From the NCBI GenBank assembly GCA_036502085.1, contig DASXZD010000057.1, forward strand, positions 19,447-83,446: a stretch of 64,000 bases of DNA. The letters are read 5' to 3'. This document shows, piece by piece, positions 33,905 to 41,652 of the stretch (position 1 is the stretch's first letter; each line of letters opens with the position of its first letter). The DNA comes from PALSA-505 sp036502085 (lineage in GTDB: Bacteria; Actinomycetota; Actinomycetes; Streptosporangiales; Streptosporangiaceae). Below the pieces are notes generated by a model. The model did no database searches and was not told where the DNA came from. It saw only the letters and a program-made list of their open reading frames with translations. Position numbers and translations under genes: made by a program.

Positions 33905-34734
33905 GTCACCTAACCCTTCTCGCGGCCGGCGGCACGCCCGGCCCCGGCGAGGCCTCGATCACCCAGAACCTGGTGTTCTGGGTGCTGGCCGTCGTCTCCG
34001 TCGCGGCCGGTCTCGGGATGATCATGGCCAGGCGCGCGGTGCACTGCGCGCTGCTGCTCGCCGCCGTGATGCTCTCGCTGGCGGTGCTCTACGCGATGGC
34101 GGGCGCGCCGTTCCTGGCGTTCGTGCAGGTGATCGTCTACACCGGCGCGGTGCTGATGCTGTTCCTGTTCGTGCTGATGCTGGTCGGGGTCAGCTCGTCG
34201 GACTCCATCGTGGAAACGATCAAGGGCCAGCGGCTGGCCGCGGCGGCGGTGGGCATCGGGATGCTCGTCCTGCTCGCGCTCGGCGTCGGGCACGCCGCGA
34301 TCGGCGGAGCCAAGCCGCTCACGTCGAGCTACGGATCGGGCAACGTCGGCGGGATCGCCGACCTGATCTTCACCAGGTACGTGTTCCCCTTCGAGGTCAC
34401 CAGCGCCCTGCTGATCACCGCGGCGCTCGGCGCGATGGTGCTCGCGCACCGCGAGCGCACCACGCCCAAGCCGACGCAGCGCGAGCTGTCGAGGAAGCGG
34501 ATCGCCGGCGGCCACCCGGCCCCGCTGCCGGGTCCCGGCACCTACGCCCGGCACAACGCGGTGGACATGCCGGCCCTGCTGCCCGACGGCACGCCGTCCG
34601 AGCTCTCGGTCAGCCCGGTCATCGCCGCCCGGCGGATGACCGGCCTCGACGGGCCGGCCGGGCAGCTCCAGGCGCCGGACCAACTGCAGGCGCCGGAGCA
34701 GCAGGAGGCACACCCGCAGGAGGCACGCCCGTGA
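33901..34734 (+). CDS. nuoJ: NADH-quinone oxidoreductase subunit J
   Basis: This 277-residue membrane subunit has five helices. The conserved third-helix region FVQVIVYTGAVLMLFLFVLML includes the pi-bulge tyrosine area typical of NuoJ. A long hydrophilic C-terminal tail (about 100 residues, Pro/Gln/Ala-rich) extends beyond the fifth helix, as in other actinomycetes. GTG 33901 overlaps nuoI by 4 bp. Confidence 0.94.
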   Translation: MSHLTLLAAGGTPGPGEASITQNLVFWVLAVVSVAAGLGMIMARRAVHCALLLAAVMLSLAVLYAMAGAPFLAFVQVIVYTGAVLMLFLFVLMLVGVSSSDSIVETIKGQRLAAAAVGIGMLVLLALGVGHAAIGGAKPLTSSYGSGNVGGIADLIFTRYVFPFEVTSALLITAALGAMVLAHRERTTPKPTQRELSRKRIAGGHPAPLPGPGTYARHNAVDMPALLPDGTPSELSVSPVIAARRMTGLDGPAGQLQAPDQLQAPEQQEAHPQEARP

Positions 34735-35030
34735 GCCCGGCCCACTACGTCGCGCTTTCCGTGATCCTCTTCGTCATCGGCGCCGTCGGCGTGCTCGTCC
34801 GGCGCAACGCGATCGTGATCTTCATGTGCGTGGAGCTGATGCTGAACGCGTGCAACCTCGCGTTCGTCGGCTTCGCCCGGGCGAACGGCAACCTCGACGG
34901 CCAGGTCATCGCGTTCTTCGTGATGGTGGTCGCCGCCGCCGAGGTGGTCGTGGGACTGGCCGTGCTGATGGCGATCTTCCGGACCCGCAGATCCGCGTCG
35001 GTGGACGACGCGAACCTGCTGAAGTACTAG
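34731..35030 (+). CDS. nuoK: NADH-quinone oxidoreductase subunit K
   Basis: This 99-residue subunit has three helices and is MrpC-like. FMCVELMLNACNLAFV carries the conserved membrane glutamate of helix 2, and the third helix reads FVMVVAAAEVVVGLAVLMAIFR with a second glutamate. GTG 34731 overlaps nuoJ by 4 bp. Length is normal for the family. Confidence 0.95.
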   Translation: MSPAHYVALSVILFVIGAVGVLVRRNAIVIFMCVELMLNACNLAFVGFARANGNLDGQVIAFFVMVVAAAEVVVGLAVLMAIFRTRRSASVDDANLLKY

Positions 35031-35050
35031 AAGGGGCTGCGTAGTCCGTG

Positions 35051-37072
35051 ATGACCACCGTGGCGGCCACTGGCGTGCAGCATGCCGCCTGGCTGTTGCT
35101 CGCGCTTCCCCTCTTCGGGGCGGCCGTGCTGCTGATTGGCGGCCGACGAACCGACCGCTGGGGACACCTGCTGGGGGTTGCGACCCCGCTTGCGGCGTTC
35201 GGATACGGTCTTGCCTGTTTTTTCGCATTGCTCGGCTATCCGGCCGCGCAGCGCAGCCGGGACCTGCACATGTTCAGCTGGATCCCGGTCGGCGGTTTCC
35301 GGGTCAGCGCGGGCCTGCTGCTCGACCCGCTGTCGCTGAGCTTCGTGCTGCTGATCACCGGGGTGGGCTCGCTCATCCACATCTACTCGGTCGGCTACAT
35401 GGCCAACGACAGCGACCGGCGCCGGTTCTTCGGCTACCTGAACCTGTTCATCGCCGCGATGCTGCTGCTGGTGCTGTCCGACAACTACCTCGGCCTGTAC
35501 GTCGGCTGGGAGGGCGTCGGCCTCGCCTCCTACCTGCTCATCGGGTTCTGGCAATTCAAGCCGACCGCGGCAACCGCCGCGAAGAAGGCCTTCATCGCCA
35601 ACCGGGTCGGTGACGCCGGGCTCTCGCTGGCGATCATGCTGATGTTCTCCACCTTCGGCACTGTGAACTTCACCGGCGTGTTCGGCGGGGCGCACAAGGC
35701 GGGGCCCGGCGTGCTGGCCGCGCTCGGCCTGCTGCTGCTGCTCGGCGCGTGCGGAAAGTCGGCCCAGGTGCCGCTGCAGTCCTGGCTGCTCGACGCGATG
35801 GAGGGCCCGACTCCGGTATCGGCGCTGATCCACGCGGCGACCATGGTCACCGCCGGGGTCTACCTGATCGTCAGGTCCAACGTGATCTTCGACCTGTCGC
35901 CCACGGCGCGGCTCGCGGTGACCGTGGTCGGCGCGGTCACGCTGCTGTTCGGCGCGATCATCGGCTGCGCCAAGGACGACATCAAGAAGGCGCTGGCCGG
36001 CTCCACCATGAGCCAGATCGGCTACATGACGCTCGGCGCCGGCCTCGGCCCGGCCGGGTACGTGTTCGCGATCGCGCACCTGCTTGCCCACGGCTTCTTC
36101 AAGGCGGGCCTGTTCCTCGGCGCGGGCTCGGTCATGCACGGGATGGACGACGAGGTGGACATGCGCCGCTACGGCGGCCTGGCCAAGTTCCTGCCGGTGA
36201 CGTTCGTGACGTTCGGGCTCGGCTACCTGGCCATCATCGGCATCCCGCCGTTCTCCGGTTTCTACACCAAGGACCCGATCATCGAGGCCGCCTTCGACAA
36301 GGGCGGCACCTCCGGAGCCCTGCTGGGTACCGCGGCGCTGATCGGCGCGGGCATCACCGCCTTCTATATGACCCGGGTCATGCTCATGACGTTCACCGGC
36401 AAGCGCCGCTGGCAGGAGGCAGGTCCCGAGGGCGGCGCCGAGCCGCGCACCGGCCAGCCGCAGCCTGAGGGTGCACCGCACGCCCAGCCGGCCACCCAGG
36501 CGGCCACGCCGCAAGCACACGCCCCGCATGACCCCCACCAGCCGCCGCACCCGCACGAGTCGCCGCAGGTGATGCTCTGGCCCATGATCCTGCTGGCCAT
36601 CGGGTCCATCGGGGCGGGCATGTTCCTCATCTTCGGCAGCCGGTTCCAGAGCTTCCTCAGCCCGGTGACCGGGGCGCCGCCGACGTCTCACGGCGTCTGG
36701 TCGGCCAGCGGGCTCGGCGCCCTCGGCCTGGTCGTCGCGGCCATCGCGGTCGCCTGGCTGATGTACGGCCGCCGCGAGGTGCCCGCGGTGGCCCCGGCCG
36801 GCCGGTTTCCGGTGGTCGCGGCGCGCAAGGATCTCTACGGCGACGCCTTCAACGAGTCGGTCCTGATGCGTCCCGGCCAGTGGCTGACCAGGCTGTCGGT
36901 CTTCTTCGACAACCGGGGCGTGGACGGGCTGGTCAACACGTTCGCCGCCGCGGTGGGCGGTGCCTCCGGCCGGCTCCGCCGGGTGCAGACCGGGTTCGTC
37001 CGTTCCTACGCGCTTGCGATGTTCTTCGGCGCCGCGCTGCTCGTCGGCGCCCTCCTCCTGGTGAGGCTGTAG
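35051..37072 (+). CDS. nuoL: NADH-quinone oxidoreductase subunit L
   Basis: This 673-residue antiporter-like proton-pumping subunit has about 14-16 helices. Seen: YVGWEGVGLASYLLIGFW with the conserved Glu, SAQVPLQSWLLDAMEGPTPVSALIHAATMV with the conserved Lys/His region, and a discontinuous helix region GCAKDDIKKALAGSTMSQIGYM. A His/Pro/Gln-rich hydrophilic insert of about 45 residues lies between late helices (about 36440-36570). ATG 35051 is chosen; GTG 35048 immediately before is equally possible. Confidence 0.95.
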   Translation: MTTVAATGVQHAAWLLLALPLFGAAVLLIGGRRTDRWGHLLGVATPLAAFGYGLACFFALLGYPAAQRSRDLHMFSWIPVGGFRVSAGLLLDPLSLSFVLLITGVGSLIHIYSVGYMANDSDRRRFFGYLNLFIAAMLLLVLSDNYLGLYVGWEGVGLASYLLIGFWQFKPTAATAAKKAFIANRVGDAGLSLAIMLMFSTFGTVNFTGVFGGAHKAGPGVLAALGLLLLLGACGKSAQVPLQSWLLDAMEGPTPVSALIHAATMVTAGVYLIVRSNVIFDLSPTARLAVTVVGAVTLLFGAIIGCAKDDIKKALAGSTMSQIGYMTLGAGLGPAGYVFAIAHLLAHGFFKAGLFLGAGSVMHGMDDEVDMRRYGGLAKFLPVTFVTFGLGYLAIIGIPPFSGFYTKDPIIEAAFDKGGTSGALLGTAALIGAGITAFYMTRVMLMTFTGKRRWQEAGPEGGAEPRTGQPQPEGAPHAQPATQAATPQAHAPHDPHQPPHPHESPQVMLWPMILLAIGSIGAGMFLIFGSRFQSFLSPVTGAPPTSHGVWSASGLGALGLVVAAIAVAWLMYGRREVPAVAPAGRFPVVAARKDLYGDAFNESVLMRPGQWLTRLSVFFDNRGVDGLVNTFAAAVGGASGRLRRVQTGFVRSYALAMFFGAALLVGALLLVRL

Positions 37073-37075
37073 ATA

Positions 37076-38689
37076 ATGTCTAGTTTTCCGTGGCTGACCG
37101 TTACCGGGGCGATACCGCTGGCCGGCGCCGTGGTGATCTCCGTGATCCCGGGTGCGTCCGCGCCCGGGGGCGAGGCGGATCACCGGGCGCCGCGCAACGA
37201 GCTCGCGAAATGGCTCGCGCTCGGCTTCTCGCTGGTCACTCTGGCCTTCACGATCGTGATGGCGGTGCGGTTCAAGCCGTCAGGCGCTGACTTCCAGTTC
37301 ACCCAGACCGTCTCGTGGATCCCGGCGTTCGGGGTGCATTACGCGGTCGGCGTGGACGGCATCGCGCTGGTGCTGATCGGGCTGACCGCGGTCTTGATGC
37401 CGGTCGTGATCCTCGCGTCCTGGAACGACGCGGAATCCGGCAAGCGCAGCGTGAAAACCTACTTCGCGCTGATGCTGGTGCTGGAGACGATGATGGTCGG
37501 CGTCTTCGCCGCCACGGACGTATTCCTGTTCTACGTCTTCTTCGAGGCCATGCTGATCCCGATGTACTTCATGATCGGCAGCTACGGCGTCGGGCAGCGG
37601 CAGTACGCCGCGGTCAAGTTCCTGCTGTACAGCCTGCTCGGCGGGCTGCTGATGCTGGTCGCCGTCATCGCGCTGTACGTGTACTCGGCCCGCTCCGGGC
37701 ACCCGGGGACGTTCCTGTTCAGCAGCCTCGTGCACGTGCACCTCACGCCCACCGTGCAGAAGTGGCTGTTCCTCGGCTTCTTCATCGCGTTCGCGATCAA
37801 GGCGCCGCTGTGGCCGTTCCACACCTGGCTGCCGGATGCCGCCACCGCGGCCCAGCCAGGCGCGGCGGTGCTGCTGGTCGGCGTGCTCGACAAGGTGGGC
37901 ACGTTCGGGATGATCCGCTACTGCCTCGAGCTGTTTCCCGCCGCGGCCAGGTACTTCACGCCGCTGATCCTCGCGCTGGCGGTGGCCGGCATCCTGTACG
38001 GGGCGATCGTGGCCATCGGCCAGGCCGACCTGAAGCGGCTGATCGCCTACACGTCGGTCTCGCACTTCGGCTTCATCGCGCTCGGCATCTTCGCCATGAC
38101 CAGCCAGGGCCAGTCCGGCGCGACGCTGTACATGGTGAACCACGGCTTCGCCACCGGGGCGCTGTTCCTGATCGCCGGCTTCATGATCGCCCGGCGGAAC
38201 TCGCAGCGGATCGCCGACTACGGCGGCGTGCAGAAGGTCGCGCCGCTGCTGGCCGGCCTGTTCCTCATCGCCAGCCTGGCCGGCCTGTCCCTGCCCGGCC
38301 TGTCCACGTTCGTCAGCGAGTTCCTCGTCCTGGTCGGCACGTTCTCCCGGTACAAGGTGCCCGCCGTGCTGGCCACGGCCGGCATCATCCTGGCCGCGAT
38401 CTACCTGCTGTGGATGTACCAGCGCACGATGAACGGGCCGGTGCGCGAGGAAGTCAAGAACATGCCCGACCTCAAGGCCAGGGAGCTGTGGGCGGTCGGG
38501 CCGCTGATCGCGCTGATCATCGCGCTCGGCGTGTACCCCAAGCCGGTGCTCGACATCATCAACCCGGCCGTGCAGCACACGATGACGCAGATCCACGCTA
38601 CTGATCCGGTGCCCCAGTTCCCGGGGGGCTCCGGGGGTCCCGCAGGGTCGGCCCCCCGGGCTAGCACTGAGAACGGAGTGGCGCCGTGA
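37076..38689 (+). CDS. nuoM: NADH-quinone oxidoreductase subunit M
   Basis: This 537-residue antiporter-like proton-pumping subunit shows VFFEAMLIPMYFMIG with the key membrane Glu, AIKAPLWPFHTWLPDAATAAQ with a conserved Lys, and QADLKRLIAYTSVSHFGFI. ATG 37076 lies 3 bp after the nuoL stop. The C-terminus carries a short Gly/Pro/Ser-rich tail after the last helix. Confidence 0.96.
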   Translation: MSSFPWLTVTGAIPLAGAVVISVIPGASAPGGEADHRAPRNELAKWLALGFSLVTLAFTIVMAVRFKPSGADFQFTQTVSWIPAFGVHYAVGVDGIALVLIGLTAVLMPVVILASWNDAESGKRSVKTYFALMLVLETMMVGVFAATDVFLFYVFFEAMLIPMYFMIGSYGVGQRQYAAVKFLLYSLLGGLLMLVAVIALYVYSARSGHPGTFLFSSLVHVHLTPTVQKWLFLGFFIAFAIKAPLWPFHTWLPDAATAAQPGAAVLLVGVLDKVGTFGMIRYCLELFPAAARYFTPLILALAVAGILYGAIVAIGQADLKRLIAYTSVSHFGFIALGIFAMTSQGQSGATLYMVNHGFATGALFLIAGFMIARRNSQRIADYGGVQKVAPLLAGLFLIASLAGLSLPGLSTFVSEFLVLVGTFSRYKVPAVLATAGIILAAIYLLWMYQRTMNGPVREEVKNMPDLKARELWAVGPLIALIIALGVYPKPVLDIINPAVQHTMTQIHATDPVPQFPGGSGGPAGSAPRASTENGVAP

Positions 38690-40314
38690 GCCTCGCCATT
38701 GTGACCCACACCGCGGTAGCGGCCCATGCCGCGCTGGCGGCAGCCCCTGCGGCCGGGACGATCCACCCGCCGAGCATCGAGTACAGCCAGCTGTCCCCGA
38801 TGCTGCTCGTGTTCGGCCTGGCCGTGGCCGGCGTGCTGGTCGAGGCCTTCGCGCCCCGGCCCGTGCGGCGCCCCATACATCTCGTGCTGACCCTCGGCGG
38901 CCTGACGGTGGCCTTCGTCCTCACGGTCGTGGTCGCCTCCTCCAAGAGCCTGTTCAGCGGCCATTCGCCCGGTCACGTGGCCGCGATGGGCGCGGTCGCG
39001 GTGGACCGGCCGACGCTGTTCATCCAGGGCACGATCCTGGTGCTCGCCTTCGTCAGCGTGCTGCTGGTCGCCGAGTCCTCGCATGACGTGAGCCCGTTCG
39101 CCGCACAGGCGGCCACGGTGCCCGGCAGCCCGGAGGAACGCGAAGGGCTGCTGGCCGGCATCACGCACACCGAGGTGTACCCGCTGACCCTGTTCGCGGT
39201 CGGCGGCATGCTGTTGTTCCCCGCCTCCAACGACCTGCTGACGATGTTTGTCGCGCTTGAGGTGCTGTCGCTGCCGCTGTACCTGCTATGCGGGCTCGCC
39301 CGCCGTCGCCGCCTGCTCTCCCAGGAGGCGTCGATGAAGTACTTCCTGCTCGGCGCGTTCTCCTCGGCGTTCTTCCTGTTCGGCATCGCCATGCTGTACG
39401 GGTTCGCGGGCTCGGTCCGGCTGTCGGCTATCGCCTCGGCCGCCTCGTCGGACACCGGCAACACCACGCTGCTGCTGGCCGGGCTCGCGCTCGTCGGCCT
39501 CGGCCTGCTGTTCAAGATCGGCGCGGTGCCATTCCACGGCTGGAAGCCCGACGTGTACCAGGGCGCGCCGACCCCGGTGACCGCGCTGATGGCCTCCTGC
39601 ACGCTGGTCTCCGCGTTCGGTGCCCTGCTCCGCGTGTTCTACGTGGCGTTCGGCCAGCTCGGCTGGGACTGGCGGCCGGCCATGTGGACGGTGGCCATCG
39701 TGACCATGGTGGCCGGCGCGATCATCGCGATCACCCAGACCGACGTCAAGCGGCTGCTGGCCTACTCCTCGATCGCGCACGCCGGGTTCGTGCTGACCGG
39801 CGTGGTCGCGACCAGCGCGGCGGGCCTGTCCGGCAGCCTGTTCTACCTGGCCGCCTACGGGTTCACCACGATCGGCGCGTTCGCGGTCGTGACCCTGGTG
39901 CGGGACAGCACCGGCGAGGCCGCGCACCTGTCCCGCTGGGCCGGCCTGGGCAAGAGCTCGCCGCTGGTGGCCGGCATCTTTGCCTTCTTCCTGCTCGCCT
40001 TCGCCGGCATCCCGCTCACCAGCGGGTTCACCGGCAAGTTCGCGGTCTTCCAGGCCGCGGTCGCGGGCGGCGCCACCCCGCTGGTGATCGTGGGCGTGCT
40101 GAGCAGCGCGATAGCGGCGTTCTTCTACGTCCGGATCATCGTGCTGATGTTCTTCTCCGACCCGGCGCCGGACGCGCCCTCGGTGGTGACGCCGAGCCTG
40201 TTCACCTCGGTGGCCGTCGGGGTCGGGTTGCTGGCTACTGTGGTGCTGGGCGTCGTGCCGCAGCCACTGCTCGGCCTGGCGACCCACGCGGCCAGCCAGC
40301 TGTTTGTCCGCTGA
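38686..40314 (+). CDS. nuoN: NADH-quinone oxidoreductase subunit N
   Basis: This 542-residue antiporter-like subunit is the last gene of the operon. Seen: FVALEVLSLPLYLLCGLARR with the conserved Glu, LLFKIGAVPFHGWKPDVYQGAPTPV with the conserved Lys and His, and TQTDVKRLLAYSSIAHAGF. GTG 38686 overlaps nuoM by 4 bp. The long first periplasmic region is usual in actinobacteria. Confidence 0.96.
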   Translation: MSLAIVTHTAVAAHAALAAAPAAGTIHPPSIEYSQLSPMLLVFGLAVAGVLVEAFAPRPVRRPIHLVLTLGGLTVAFVLTVVVASSKSLFSGHSPGHVAAMGAVAVDRPTLFIQGTILVLAFVSVLLVAESSHDVSPFAAQAATVPGSPEEREGLLAGITHTEVYPLTLFAVGGMLLFPASNDLLTMFVALEVLSLPLYLLCGLARRRRLLSQEASMKYFLLGAFSSAFFLFGIAMLYGFAGSVRLSAIASAASSDTGNTTLLLAGLALVGLGLLFKIGAVPFHGWKPDVYQGAPTPVTALMASCTLVSAFGALLRVFYVAFGQLGWDWRPAMWTVAIVTMVAGAIIAITQTDVKRLLAYSSIAHAGFVLTGVVATSAAGLSGSLFYLAAYGFTTIGAFAVVTLVRDSTGEAAHLSRWAGLGKSSPLVAGIFAFFLLAFAGIPLTSGFTGKFAVFQAAVAGGATPLVIVGVLSSAIAAFFYVRIIVLMFFSDPAPDAPSVVTPSLFTSVAVGVGLLATVVLGVVPQPLLGLATHAASQLFVR

Positions 40315-40321
40315 GCAGCGG

Positions 40322-40340
40322 GGCCGGCCGGGGGCCGGCC
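40322..40340 (+). terminator. Possible weak terminator after nuoN
   Basis: GGCCGGCC occurs at 40322-40329 and 40333-40340 and can pair around a 3-nt loop 8 bp after the nuoN stop. No T-tract follows, so transcription may continue into the polyprenyl synthase gene. Confidence 0.3.
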
Positions 40341-40489
40341 AGGTGACCGGCCTACCCCGGCCATGCCGGGCGATTACCCTGCCTTCACAATAGTTTGCAG
40401 GAGATGCCACCTTGCCGGAGCCTCGACCGGAAGCTGAGCGCCGGGGGCGCGATAGTGGCCGCGGTACACACCGACATATGGGAGGCCGA

Positions 40490-41485
40490 GTGGTCACTAC
40501 CATCCCCCTTGAGCTACCCGATTCGCCGCTGGGTGCCGACGTCAACAAAGGCCTCGCCTTGGTCGAGGATTCGCTGCAGGCGTCCGCGCGCACCGAGCAC
40601 GCCCTGCTGGCCGACGCGTCCCGGCACCTGATCGACGCCGGCGGGAAGCGGTTCCGCGCCATCCTGGTGCTGCTGGCCGCCCAGTTCGGCGACCCGCACG
40701 ATCCGCGGGTCGTGCCGGGCGCGGTCGCTATCGAGCTGACCCACCTGGCCACGCTGTACCACGACGACGTGATGGACGAGGCGGCCATCAGGCGCGGTCA
40801 CCAGAGCGCCAACTCCCGGTGGAGCAACGCGATCGCGATCCTGGCCGGGGACTACCTGTTCGCGCGGGCCTCGGAGATTCTGGCCGATCTTGGTCCCGAC
40901 GCGGTCAGGATCCAGGCGGAGACGTTCGTCCGGCTGGTCACCGGCCAGGTGGAGGAGACCATCGGCCCCGCGCCGGGCCAGGACCCGCTGGAGCACTATA
41001 TGCGGGTGGTAGAGAACAAGACCGGCTCGCTGATCGCCACCGCCGGCCGGTTCGGCGGGATGCTGTCCGGCGCGCCGCCCGAGGTCACCGAGCGGGTCGC
41101 GCCTGCCTGCGAGGCGCTCGGCATCGCCTTCCAGCTGTCCGATGACATCCTCGACGTGGCCAGCGAATCGGCGGAGTCGGGCAAGACCCCGGGCACGGAT
41201 CTGCGCGAGGGCGTGCCGACCCTGCCCATGCTGCACGCGATGCGTTCGGCCGACCCGGCGGACGCGCGGCTGCTCGAGCTGCTGGAGACGGCTGACCTGA
41301 CCGATCCCCGGCTGCACGCCGAGGCGCTCGCGCTGCTGCGCGCGCACCACGGGATGGAGGCGGCCCGGGCCGACCTGCGCGGCTGGGCGGAGGTGGCGCG
41401 CGGCGAGATCCTGGCGCTGCCTGACGTGGCGGCCCGCGGAGCCTTCGAGGCGCTCTGCGACTTCGTCGTGGAGCGCACCGGCTAG
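40490..41485 (+). CDS. Polyprenyl diphosphate synthase (trans-isoprenyl, probable menaquinone side-chain enzyme)
   Basis: The product has 331 residues. GGKRFR is followed by the first Asp-rich motif DDVMD (about 92-96) and the second DDILD (about 215-219), both complete. Two residues before the first motif are aromatic/His (YH), a pattern of long-chain heptaprenyl to nonaprenyl synthases. It condenses isopentenyl diphosphate units in the cytoplasm. Position after menG, the reductase and nuo suggests menaquinone side-chain synthesis. The start is uncertain: GTG 40490 follows GGGAGG closely, while TTG 40412 has a well-spaced AGGAG and would add 26 poorly conserved residues. Confidence 0.88.
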   Translation: MVTTIPLELPDSPLGADVNKGLALVEDSLQASARTEHALLADASRHLIDAGGKRFRAILVLLAAQFGDPHDPRVVPGAVAIELTHLATLYHDDVMDEAAIRRGHQSANSRWSNAIAILAGDYLFARASEILADLGPDAVRIQAETFVRLVTGQVEETIGPAPGQDPLEHYMRVVENKTGSLIATAGRFGGMLSGAPPEVTERVAPACEALGIAFQLSDDILDVASESAESGKTPGTDLREGVPTLPMLHAMRSADPADARLLELLETADLTDPRLHAEALALLRAHHGMEAARADLRGWAEVARGEILALPDVAARGAFEALCDFVVERTG

Positions 41486-41510
41486 GCCGGGCGGTACGGC
41501 TGACCGGCCG

Positions 41511-41574
41511 GTGGTGCGGCCGAGCGGGCGGGCGGTGCGGCCGGGCGGGCAGTGCGGCCGGGCGGGCAGTGCGG
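41511..41574. repeat. GC-rich 17-bp tandem repeat after the polyprenyl synthase gene
   Basis: GTGCGGCCGGGCGGGCA is repeated at 41535-41551 and 41552-41568, with partial copies on both sides. It lies in the gap between convergent genes. Confidence 0.7.
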
Positions 41575-41600
41575 AGACGCCCCGGCCGGGAGAAGCGGGA

Positions 41601-41638
41601 ACGCCCCGGCCGGCGGGTGGTCCGCTCGGCCGGGGCGT
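41601..41638. terminator. Bidirectional terminator-type hairpin
   Basis: ACGCCCCGGCCG (41601-41612) pairs perfectly with CGGCCGGGGCGT (41627-41638) around a 14-nt loop. It separates the convergent polyprenyl synthase (ends 41485) and lectin (ends 41653) genes. No long T-tract is present, as is common in actinomycetes. Confidence 0.65.
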
Positions 41639-41652
41639 CCTTGCCGCGGTTG

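Noticed and set aside
40384..40390. TTCACAA near the polyprenyl synthase as a second Rex site
   Set aside because: Only a half-site; the partner half at N4 spacing does not match.
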